A DNA stretch of 6,482 nt from an uncultured Oscillibacter sp. (GCA_946183715.1 CAMHDB010000109.1:1-6482), one strand, 5' to 3'. Positions 1 to 5,548 are shown, counted from the first letter of the stretch. Numbers and translations: made by a program. Notes: generated by a model from the letters alone, not told the origin.

Positions 1-221
1 CATGGGGGAACCTGTTCGACAACCCCGGGCAGAAAATCTCGGACGAGTACACGAAGGCCGTCGGGGGCGCGTACTTCACCCGACTGCTGTCGGAAAACCG
101 CCGCGTGACGGTGCCGGGCTACGCCGTGCCGGGAGAGTTTCAGGACAATTCCCTCAGAAGTCTGGTCAACATCCTGATTTGGGAGAAGTTCATGCGGGAG
201 AAAGCGGAGGATGAAACATGA
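1..221 (+). CDS. cmr2: C-terminal end of a type III-B Cas10/Cmr2-like protein (5' truncated by window)
   Basis: An open frame runs from position 3 to a TGA at 219-221 and encodes 72 residues, beginning WGNLFDNPGQ and ending FMREKAEDET; no start is in the window. It shares ATGA (218-221) with the start of cmr3, so it is translationally coupled to that gene. The call rests mainly on position: in type III-B operons the gene directly before cmr3 is normally cmr2, encoding Cas10, the large subunit that makes cyclic oligoadenylate on target-RNA binding. The visible fragment is a helical tail without GGDD, HD or zinc motifs, all of which would lie upstream, so nothing can be said about its catalytic activity. 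Another cmr gene, such as cmr1, cannot be excluded from these residues alone. Confidence 0.68.
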   Translation, partial: WGNLFDNPGQKISDEYTKAVGGAYFTRLLSENRRVTVPGYAVPGEFQDNSLRSLVNILIWEKFMREKAEDET

Positions 222-1291
222 AATACCTTGTCAAATTCCGACCGCTGGAGCCGTACACGTTCGGCACCGACCAGACGTTTGAGTACCCGGAACGGGGCCG
301 CGAGGGAAAGACCGGAAAGGAATCCTATTTCGTCCTGTCGGGGACGGTTCCGGCGCAGACGACGATTCTGGGCGCGTTGCGGTATCTCGCACTCAAACAC
401 AGAGACTACTTGCACACGGATTTCCATTACGACAACCTGTCGAAAGTACAGGAGACTGTCGGCCCAGAGAGTTTCAGTTTCGACGCCGAAGCGCCGCAAC
501 AGTTCGGCGTGATTCACAGCGTTTCTCCGCTGTTCCTGTCGCGCGGGGAACGTGTCCTGATTCGCAACCCGTTTCACAACCGCGCGGGGGACAACGGCTA
601 CCGTCCCATGCGCCTGACGGGGGAAATCTGGACTTCTCACGGCGAAATCGCCCTGCCCGCCAAGGACGAGTACAAGGCCAAAGAGGGCTGCGCCGGAGGC
701 TATATCGACATCGAAAGCAAGGCCGTCTACGGCGACGACCGGATTTTCCGTTCCGTCACGCTCCCGGGGAATCAGAAAACGTCGGACGCGGAGAACCGCG
801 CCTATTACCGGCGTCAGATGATTTCGCTGTCGCCCGGTTACGAGTTCGCGGTGTACGTCGACGCCGCCCCGGACGCCTTCCCGGCGGACAGCGTCGCCTA
901 CATGGGACAGAAGCGCGCCGCGTTCCGGGTCACGGCGGCCCCGTTCGCGACGGACGAACCCGGCACGGCGGCGGAAATCTTAGAACGGCAAGTCCGCGCG
1001 GCGTTCGCCGACGGTTCCGAACCGTGGTTCTACGCCCTCTCGCCACTCCGGATTCCGTCCGGTACCGCGTTCAAGAGCTTTTGTATCGTCGAGGAAACGT
1101 CACAGCGCAATCTCACCACGGATTACAAGGCGCCGACGCCCATCCATAAGCTGAAAAGGAGTACTGTCCGCTACAATCTCGTCCGGGCCGGGAGCGTATT
1201 TCACAGCGCGCGCCCCGAAATTCCGCCGGGGCAAAACTGCCAGACCATCGGTTACAATTCCGTCGTTCAACTGGGAGGGGAACTGTCATGA
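218..1291 (+). CDS. cmr3: Type III-B CRISPR complex subunit Cmr3 (Cas5-group RAMP)
   Basis: This 357-residue protein is the likely Cmr3 subunit, which sits at the foot of the Cmr complex, contacts Cas10 and holds the 5' handle of the crRNA. The N-terminus (residues 1-57) shows the family pattern: KYLVKFRPLEPYTFG, then GKESYFV at 33-39 and QTTILGALRYL at 47-57. The C-terminus has the expected GSVFHS (325-330) and IGYNSVVQLGG (344-354). Length is normal for the family. The ATG at 218 overlaps the preceding stop as ATGA and has GGAGG (206-210) 7 nt upstream, which fixes the start. Its own stop overlaps the cmr4 start as ATGA (1288-1291), so expression is coupled in both directions. Assigning it to Cmr3 rather than Csm4 follows from the N-terminal motif and from the following Cmr4-Cmr5-Cmr6 order. 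Confidence 0.92.
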   Translation: MKYLVKFRPLEPYTFGTDQTFEYPERGREGKTGKESYFVLSGTVPAQTTILGALRYLALKHRDYLHTDFHYDNLSKVQETVGPESFSFDAEAPQQFGVIHSVSPLFLSRGERVLIRNPFHNRAGDNGYRPMRLTGEIWTSHGEIALPAKDEYKAKEGCAGGYIDIESKAVYGDDRIFRSVTLPGNQKTSDAENRAYYRRQMISLSPGYEFAVYVDAAPDAFPADSVAYMGQKRAAFRVTAAPFATDEPGTAAEILERQVRAAFADGSEPWFYALSPLRIPSGTAFKSFCIVEETSQRNLTTDYKAPTPIHKLKRSTVRYNLVRAGSVFHSARPEIPPGQNCQTIGYNSVVQLGGELS

Positions 1292-2040
1292 ACGCCATCA
1301 TTCTCCGGCTGGAATGCCTGACCAATCTGCACGTCGGCAACGGCGATGTCAACTACAACATCATCGACAACGAAGTCGAGCGCGACCCCGTGACGCATTA
1401 CCCCGTCATTCACGCCTCGGGCGTCAAGGGCGCTCTGCGGGAGTATTTCAAGCGCAACGGACACAAGGACAGTATCAAGCCTCTGTTCGGAAAGGAATCC
1501 GACAAGGAGGACAAAAACACGTCTCCGGGAAAGCTGAAAATCCTGTCGGCGGAAATGCTGGCGATTCCGGTACGCGCCTCCGCCGGGGACAAGCCCTACT
1601 ATCTCGTGTCCACGGAGACGGCGGTAAAGCGCTACTACCTGATGAAACGGGAATTTCTGGGCTGTAAGGCGGAGGACGAACCCGCGCCGCAATCCGTCAG
1701 GGGTGTACAGGTCGACGGCAAAACACCCGGGGACAAAGTAGACGTAGACGGCCTGACGCTGTATCGGCTCTCCGACGCCGATTTCGCGGAGATTGCCCTG
1801 CCCGTACTGGCCCGCAACTGCCTCGACGACGGCGGAGTCAGCAAGAACCTGTGGTACGAGGAAGTCGTGCCGCATGAGAGCGTGTTCTTCTTCCCCGTAC
1901 TGGCCGACAAACTCGACCGGGACTTTCTCCGCGACTTCCGCGAGGCCGTCGAAGGGAAAATCGTACAGTTCGGCGGAAACGCGTCCATTGGCTACGGGCT
2001 GTGCAAAGTCACGGTGACGGGAGGGCGCGAAGATGAATAA
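1288..2040 (+). CDS. cmr4: Type III-B CRISPR complex backbone subunit Cmr4 (Cas7-group RAMP RNase)
   Basis: A 250-residue Cas7-group RAMP that forms the repeating backbone of the Cmr filament and cuts target RNA at regular intervals. The N-terminus reads LTNLHVGNGD (11-20), then a loop with Asp27 in the position of the catalytic aspartate of Cmr4/Csm3, then HYPVIHASGVKGALREYF (37-54), the conserved Pro-containing strand followed by KG-R. A glycine-rich loop, FGGNASIGYG, lies at 228-237 near the C-terminus. It is somewhat shorter than many Cmr4 proteins, which are often near 280-300 residues, but both ends are intact. The ATG at 1288 has GGGAGGGG (1273-1280) 7 nt upstream and overlaps the cmr3 stop; the cmr5 start overlaps its own end by 8 nt. 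With Asp27 present, RNA cleavage is predicted to be active. Csm3 is an alternative by motif alone, but gene order argues for Cmr4. Confidence 0.92.
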   Translation: MNAIILRLECLTNLHVGNGDVNYNIIDNEVERDPVTHYPVIHASGVKGALREYFKRNGHKDSIKPLFGKESDKEDKNTSPGKLKILSAEMLAIPVRASAGDKPYYLVSTETAVKRYYLMKREFLGCKAEDEPAPQSVRGVQVDGKTPGDKVDVDGLTLYRLSDADFAEIALPVLARNCLDDGGVSKNLWYEEVVPHESVFFFPVLADKLDRDFLRDFREAVEGKIVQFGGNASIGYGLCKVTVTGGREDE

Positions 2041-2419
2041 GGCGAAGATTGACCGCGACATCCCCGCCGCCTACAGGGCGCTCAAAGACGCCAAAATCGT
2101 GGAAGACGGCAAAATCGACGCCGGATTCCGGGGACAGATTGCCACATTCGGCGCGGCGGTGTCCATGGGAAGTCTGCTCTCCGCGATTGCGTTCTTTTCC
2201 GAAAAGAACAAGTCGGACGTGCCCCGCGAGAAACTCCTTGACGCGCTGTTCCTGATTATCCAGACCCACGAGGGGAACGGAAGCAAGGACTGCAAAGACC
2301 TGTACCAGTACGCGGCGGCGCACCCAGACTGTCAGGAAGAAGTGCTCAACGCCGCAATCGCCCTGAAACTTGCCATCAACCTGTATCCGAAGCGCGAAAA
2401 GGACGAAAAACAGGGGTAA
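2033..2419 (+). CDS. cmr5: Type III-B CRISPR complex small subunit Cmr5 (Cas11 group)
   Basis: A 128-residue, mostly helical protein matching Cmr5, the small subunit that forms the inner filament beside the Cmr4 backbone and helps hold the crRNA-target duplex. The family signature is clear: AYRALKDAKIVEDGKID at 13-29, then RGQIATFGAAVSMGSLLSAI (33-52) continuing into AFF. Residues 66-120 form further predicted helices, and the tail is Lys/Glu-rich. Its ATG lies inside the end of cmr4 (ATGAATAA, 2033-2040), and GGGAGGG at 2019-2025 gives 7-nt spacing, so translation is coupled to cmr4. No catalytic motif is expected or seen. The call is supported jointly by sequence, length and position between cmr4 and cmr6. 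Confidence 0.93.
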   Translation: MNKAKIDRDIPAAYRALKDAKIVEDGKIDAGFRGQIATFGAAVSMGSLLSAIAFFSEKNKSDVPREKLLDALFLIIQTHEGNGSKDCKDLYQYAAAHPDCQEEVLNAAIALKLAINLYPKREKDEKQG

Positions 2420-2424
2420 GGCCT

Positions 2425-3615
2425 ATGAAATTTCAGTCGAAGAATATGCACTACGTGTTCCACCGGGAGTATTTCGACGGGCTGGAACTCCTCCGCGACA
2501 ACGGCGCGCCGACGCGTACCGTAGAGGAACGCAATCAGGCGGTGTTTTCGTTCGCGTTCCCGGAGGCGGACTTGTTCGCCGGACTGCGCGGACTGGACAC
2601 TTTCCGCTCCTTTGAACTCGTCACGACGTACCCCGGACTGCTCGTCGGCACGGGCAACCCGCACGACGCAAAATTAGAAGGGGCCATTAAACTCGGTTTC
2701 TCGCTGGACTACGTGACCGGACTGCCCTGTATTCCCGGCTCGTCGCTCAAAGGCATGTTGCGTTCGCGCTTCCCGGGGAAGTACGGCGGGGAGGAAAAGA
2801 CCGACCGCGAAATTTTGATAGGCGCGTACCTTGGCCGCGACGACATCGACGCCGAAGCGCTCGAAACGGAGATTTTCACCGGAAACGATACCTTTCTCGG
2901 CGCGTTCCCGACCGACTGGCCCGACGGTATGCTGTCGATGGAGTACATCACGCCGCACAAGGACTTTCAGGACCCGAACCCAATCAGCATGATGAAAATA
3001 CAGCCGAATGTGTGCTTTGAGTTCGGCTTTCTGCTGTCGGACGGCACAATCAAGGCGACGGAAAAGTGTGAATTGTTCCGGGAACTGGTGATGGAATCGG
3101 GAATCGGCGCGAAAACGAACGTGGGCTACGGACGCCTCGTCAAACCGGAAGGGCGCCCGAAGCGGAACCGTATCGGCTACGACCCCGTGCGTTATGACGA
3201 AATGAATCGTCTGATGAAGTCGCGCGCCGCCGGGAATCGTGCGCCACAGCAGAACCGCCCCACACAGGGACGCCCCGCGAATCCGGCCCCGCAACAGGGA
3301 CGCCCACAGCGGGCCGTACTGGGGAAGTGTCCGAACTGCGGCGCGGACATCGTGGGCGGGAACAGATTCCCGTCGTGTGCGGGGAACTGCGGCTTTCGTC
3401 CCGGACGCCCCCGCGGCTACCGGAAACCCGTCACCGACGACGAATACCGGAAACTCCTCAACGGCGAAACCGTCCTCATGCGCGGCTTTGAGGACAACTG
3501 GGGCAATGCGTATAGCGCGCTTGTGCGCTTCAAAGGCGTACAGGCTCCGCAAAGCGACCGCAATACTGGGGAGAGTGTCCGCTACGGCGACTATCAGGTA
3601 GAGCGGCAACTGTAA
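2425..3615 (+). CDS. cmr6: Cmr6 RAMP subunit with an unusual C-terminal topoisomerase-type zinc-ribbon extension
   Basis: A 396-residue protein beginning 5 nt after cmr5; AGGGG at 2412-2416 is a modest ribosome site. Residues 1-240 are Cmr6, a Cas7-group subunit that caps the head of the Cmr filament: GTGNPHDAKLEGAIKLGFSL (75-94), TGLPCIPGSSLKGMLRSRF (98-116) and the glycine-rich loop GIGAKTNVGYGRL (226-238). A basic stretch and a Q/P/R/G-rich linker follow (about 266-300), with near-repeats such as PQQNRP and PQQGRP. Residues 302-396 hold CPNCG, then C318 and C322 (CAGNCGF), then TDDEYRKLLNGETVLMRGF (337-355), followed by G360, Y363 and A365. This resembles the C-terminal repeat/zinc-ribbon module of type IA topoisomerases, which binds single-stranded nucleic acid. 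The fusion is read directly from one uninterrupted frame; naming the extra domain is inference. Typical Cmr6 proteins lack it, so it may add nucleic-acid contacts at the head of the complex. Confidence 0.9.
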   Translation: MKFQSKNMHYVFHREYFDGLELLRDNGAPTRTVEERNQAVFSFAFPEADLFAGLRGLDTFRSFELVTTYPGLLVGTGNPHDAKLEGAIKLGFSLDYVTGLPCIPGSSLKGMLRSRFPGKYGGEEKTDREILIGAYLGRDDIDAEALETEIFTGNDTFLGAFPTDWPDGMLSMEYITPHKDFQDPNPISMMKIQPNVCFEFGFLLSDGTIKATEKCELFRELVMESGIGAKTNVGYGRLVKPEGRPKRNRIGYDPVRYDEMNRLMKSRAAGNRAPQQNRPTQGRPANPAPQQGRPQRAVLGKCPNCGADIVGGNRFPSCAGNCGFRPGRPRGYRKPVTDDEYRKLLNGETVLMRGFEDNWGNAYSALVRFKGVQAPQSDRNTGESVRYGDYQVERQL

Positions 3616-3626
3616 AAAATAGTGGC

Positions 3627-3655
3627 TTGACAACGCGCCGCGAATCCGTTATGAT
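3627..3655 (+). promoter_or_regulatory. Sigma-A-type promoter of the mini-CRISPR array
   Basis: TTGACA (3627-3632) is separated by exactly 17 nt from TATGAT (3650-3655): a perfect -35 box and a 5-of-6 -10 box. The start site is expected near 3661-3663, only about 13-15 nt before the first CRISPR repeat. The promoter begins 12 nt after the cmr6 stop, with no terminator between, so the array could also receive read-through from the cmr operon. Confidence 0.82.
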
Positions 3656-3676
3656 ACGGGCAATGGGTTCGCGGCG
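3636..3676. promoter_or_regulatory. 12-bp inverted repeat bracketing the -10 box and start site of the CRISPR promoter
   Basis: CGCCGCGAATCC (3636-3647) pairs with GGGTTCGCGGCG (3665-3676): 11 Watson-Crick pairs and one T-G. The 17-nt interval holds the -10 box and the predicted start site. The left arm lies inside the -35/-10 spacer, upstream of the start, so this is not an RNA hairpin of the array transcript; it acts, if at all, as DNA. The right arm includes the first base of the first repeat. An operator for a dimeric repressor or a leader motif read during spacer integration are both possible; neither is shown. Confidence 0.6.
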
Positions 3677-3769
3677 TCCTACCTTCCCTATGAGGGATTA
3701 AAACACGTCGCCTACTGTGTCTCCGGTAACCAGCGCATGAGTCCTACCTTCCCTACGAGGGATTAAAAC
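3676..3769 (+). CRISPR. Mini-CRISPR array: two 29-nt repeats around one 36-nt spacer
   Basis: Repeat 1 (3676-3704) and repeat 2 (3741-3769) are 29 nt each, start GTCCTACCTTCCC and end AGGGATTAAAAC, and differ only at base 16 (T in the first, C in the second). The spacer is 3705-3740 (36 nt). An internal TCCCT/AGGGA inverted repeat with a 3-nt loop gives the hairpin expected of a Cas6-processed repeat. The 3' end ATTAAAAC resembles the 8-nt crRNA 5' handle (commonly ATTGAAAC) of type I/III systems, which sets the direction of transcription as +, in agreement with the upstream promoter. The position directly after cmr6 suggests its crRNAs load into the Cmr complex. The array is among the smallest that can be called; with the decayed copy at 3815 it would hold a second, 45-nt spacer (3770-3814). 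Confidence 0.85.
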
Positions 3770-3814
3770 AGAACTGTATGAATGATTTTGCCGAGGTCAA
3801 TGTTCAAAGGAACT

Positions 3815-3843
3815 GTCATACCTTCTCTACAAGGGCTAAGCCA
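3815..3843 (+). repeat. Decayed terminal CRISPR repeat
   Basis: Aligned without gaps to repeat 1, this stretch (starts GTCATACCTTCTCTAC) matches 17 of the first 21 bases and 19 of 29 overall. Most losses are in the 3' part, where ATTAAAAC is not conserved. It shares the C at base 16 with repeat 2. Decay at the end away from the promoter is usual for the trailer of a CRISPR array. The interval from repeat 2 is 45 nt, longer than the 36-nt first spacer but within the range known for type III arrays. A crRNA from this interval would still take its 5' handle from the intact repeat 2. Confidence 0.6.
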
Positions 3844-3846
3844 AAA

Positions 3847-3884
3847 GGGGGCTGTCTCATTTTCGAGACAGCCCCCGGACTTTT
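3847..3884 (+). terminator. Intrinsic terminator after the CRISPR array
   Basis: GGGGGCTGTCTC (3847-3858) and GAGACAGCCCCC (3865-3876) form a perfect 12-bp stem with a 6-nt loop (ATTTTC). A short GGAC then leads to TTTT (3881-3884). The stem is very strong, but the U tract is short and offset by 4 nt, so termination may be incomplete. AAAA just before the stem (3843-3846) could pair with the TTTT across the GGAC bulge. Together with the promoter at 3627 it delimits a transcript of roughly 220 nt covering the array. Confidence 0.75.
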
Positions 3885-4151
3885 CCCCATGTGGCAAACC
3901 CCGATTTTTGTGGGATTCCCGCCGCCGCGCCACACAAAAAAATCGCCCTATTTTGGTAATGTTGTACAATAACCCCCGCCGCGCTTTGGAAAAAACCACA
4001 CAATTCCATAAAAACGTGACATTAGCCCATACAACAAAAATCCATGTTGCGCTAAACTCTATGGTAGCGCGTCCTGTACCCGCGCGGGGTGACATTCGCG
4101 GCGCGTCCGCGCGGCTATGCCTGACGCCAATCAACGTAAGGAGGAAGACGA
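3885..4151 (+). promoter_or_regulatory. Intergenic upstream region and 5' leader of the transporter operon; no clear promoter
   Basis: This 267-nt gap has an AT-richer part (about 3935-4060) and a GC-rich part near the gene. A good -10-like TACAAT lies at 3965-3970, overlapping the 8-bp palindrome TTGTACAA (3962-3969), but nothing like TTGACA is correctly spaced upstream. TTTGGA (3985-3990) with CATAAA (4008-4013) has 17-nt spacing but weak hexamers. A perfect palindrome, CCCGCGCGGG, lies at 4079-4088 and could be an operator or small RNA hairpin. An imperfect stem (CGATTTTT 3902-3909 with AAAAATCG 3938-3945, extended by GTG/CAC past a 2-nt bulge) is also visible. No catabolite-response element was found. 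The promoter is probably here, but its exact place is not supported. Confidence 0.3.
4138..4145 (+). promoter_or_regulatory. Strong ribosome binding site of the solute-binding protein gene
   Basis: AAGGAGGA (4138-4145) ends 6-7 nt before the ATG at 4152 and is an almost complete anti-Shine-Dalgarno match at ideal spacing. It fixes the start of the lipoprotein gene, predicts high translation, and fits a Bacillota host. Confidence 0.85.
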
Positions 4152-5501
4152 ATGAAAAAGTTTCTTGCTCTTGTGATGGCCCTTGTCATGACGGCGTCTC
4201 TGGCCGCCTGCGGCGGCGGTGGCGGCGGCGCTGCAACTGGCGGCGGCGAATCCGCTGACAATACCGCCTCGACTGGCGGCGGCGGTTCCTCCGCAAGCCT
4301 GCAAGTCGCTATCTGGGACAACAACCAGCTCGCCGGACTGAAAGAAATCGCCGACGCGTGGTCTGCCGAATCCGGCGTGCCCGTCACGATTAACGTCATC
4401 ACTTGGGACAGCTACTGGACTCTCCTCAGTTCCGGCGCCTCCGGCGGCACCATGCCCGACGTGTTCTGGATGCACTCCAATACCGCGCAGATGTACATGG
4501 AGAACGACCTGCTCCTCAACCTCGACGACTACATTGCCAACGACCCCGACATCGACCTCGCCAACTACTACCCCGGCATTGTCAGCCTCTACAGCTCCAA
4601 CGGCCACCAGTACGCCGTGCCGAAGGACCATGACACCATCGCCCTGCTCTACAATCAGGCGCTGTTCGACAAGTACGGCGTGGCCGCCCCGACCGACGAC
4701 TGGAGCTGGGACGATGTCTACGAGGCCGCCAAGGCTATCACGGAGGCCGGCGCCGCCGAGAACGTCTACGGCTACGCCATGAACACCTCCAACAATCAGG
4801 ACGGATGGTATAACCTCGTGTACGACTACGGCGCGCAGATTATCACCGACGACCACAAGGGCACGACTATCGGCTCCGCCGAGGGCAAGGCCGGCATGGA
4901 AATGATGCGCAAGATTCTCACCGTCTCCGCGCCCCAGCCCGTCGTCGCCGAGACGGGTACCGATTCCCTGTTCCAGTCCAATCTCTGCGCCATGATTACG
5001 CAAGGCTCCTGGATGATTAATTCCTTCTACACCGCGGAGGGACACGACAACTACAAGTGGGCGCTCATGCCCTACGGCGACGCCAACGGCAACGGCCAGT
5101 GTGACCCCGGCGAGCGCCAGTCGGCCTACAACGGCCTCGGCTGGGCCGCCGCCGCCAGTACCCCGTATCCCGACGCCGCCTACGGCCTGATTTCCGCGTT
5201 CTGCAACGAGGCCGGACAGCGTAAACAGGCCGAACTCGGCGTGACGATGGCCGCCATTCCGGGTATCTCCGACGCCTTCAGCAATTCCTTCCCGGGCATG
5301 GACGTTTCCGCCTTCAACCGTATCGAGAACGAGGGCACGCTGTTCTTCCGCCCCTACACCCGCAACACCACCGTCTGGGAGGACAAGATTCAGCAGGACG
5401 CCTTCCTCGCCGCGTGGCTCAACCCCAACGACGAGGCCCTCATGGCCTCCGCATGCGACAGCGCGCAGTCGATTATCGAAGCCGCGATTGCCGCCGAATA
5501 A
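4152..5501 (+). CDS. Extracellular solute-binding lipoprotein of a carbohydrate ABC transporter (family 1)
   Basis: A 449-residue protein that probably captures a sugar outside the cell and delivers it to the permease encoded downstream. Residues 1-20 are a lipoprotein signal peptide: a KK start, a hydrophobic core and lipobox L17-A18-A19-C20, with Cys20 the predicted lipidation site. A flexible Gly/Ser-rich tether follows (21-49). The mature domain starts LQVAIWD (50-56) and continues with MPDVFWMHS, a pattern typical of family-1 sugar-binding proteins (MalE/UgpB type); aromatic residues are abundant, as usual for a sugar cleft. Residues 310-321 (DANGNGQCDPGE) match the spacing of an EF-hand calcium loop, which is not a general feature of the family. 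C-ending codons (GCC, CTC, GGC, CCC) dominate more than in the cmr genes, consistent with high expression. The substrate cannot be told from sequence. Confidence 0.92.
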   Translation: MKKFLALVMALVMTASLAACGGGGGGAATGGGESADNTASTGGGGSSASLQVAIWDNNQLAGLKEIADAWSAESGVPVTINVITWDSYWTLLSSGASGGTMPDVFWMHSNTAQMYMENDLLLNLDDYIANDPDIDLANYYPGIVSLYSSNGHQYAVPKDHDTIALLYNQALFDKYGVAAPTDDWSWDDVYEAAKAITEAGAAENVYGYAMNTSNNQDGWYNLVYDYGAQIITDDHKGTTIGSAEGKAGMEMMRKILTVSAPQPVVAETGTDSLFQSNLCAMITQGSWMINSFYTAEGHDNYKWALMPYGDANGNGQCDPGERQSAYNGLGWAAAASTPYPDAAYGLISAFCNEAGQRKQAELGVTMAAIPGISDAFSNSFPGMDVSAFNRIENEGTLFFRPYTRNTTVWEDKIQQDAFLAAWLNPNDEALMASACDSAQSIIEAAIAAE

Positions 5502-5513
5502 CGCACCACTCCG

Positions 5514-5540
5514 GGCGGCGGGACGTATCGCCCCGCCGCC
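5514..5540 (+). other. GC-rich stem-loop 1 after the binding-protein gene
   Basis: GGCGGCGGG (5514-5522) and CCCGCCGCC (5532-5540) form a perfect 9-bp stem with a 9-nt loop, starting 12 nt after the stop codon. No T-run follows, so it is not a standard terminator. A stem here would protect the upstream message from 3' exonucleases or reduce read-through into the permease gene. Confidence 0.65.
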
Positions 5541-5548
5541 GACTTGAC

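Noticed and set aside
2..214. 70-codon + strand ORF starting with ATG at 2
   Set aside because: It overlaps, in another frame, the real coding end that runs to 221 and is coupled by ATGA to cmr3; its translation is Arg/Gly-rich low-complexity sequence typical of a shifted GC-rich frame.
218..3615. Type III-A (Csm) rather than type III-B (Cmr) assignment
   Set aside because: Cmr3 N-terminal motifs, a clear Cmr5 small subunit, and the order 3-4-5-6 fit Cmr; Csm operons place csm2 before csm3 and have no Cmr5-type gene in this position.
2674..3633. 319-codon antisense ORF over cmr6
   Set aside because: A shadow of the cmr6 frame; its start lies between the cmr6 stop and the CRISPR promoter and it has no recognisable domain.
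3953..3970. TACAAT as the -10 box of the transporter promoter
   Set aside because: The hexamer is good, but the correctly spaced upstream bases (ATCGCC and neighbours) do not resemble a -35 box and there is no extended -10 TG, so it is only a possibility.
3763..4134. 123-codon - strand ORF opposite the terminator region
   Set aside because: It overlaps repeat 2 and the terminator, and has no ribosome site or family resemblance; best explained as chance in intergenic DNA.
3885..4151. Catabolite-response element upstream of the sugar-binding gene
   Set aside because: No stretch fits WTGNAANCGNWNNCW on either strand well enough; the closest (reverse strand near 3981-3995) lacks the essential TG.
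3782..4258. 158-codon + strand ORF running from the array into the binding-protein gene
   Set aside because: It passes through the terminator hairpin, the intergenic leader and the strong ribosome site of the next gene, lacks its own ribosome site and ends inside another gene.
4131..5045. 304-codon antisense ORF over the solute-binding protein gene
   Set aside because: Its Val/Gly/His-rich translation mirrors the C-ending codons of the sense gene, which has a strong ribosome site, signal peptide and family motifs.
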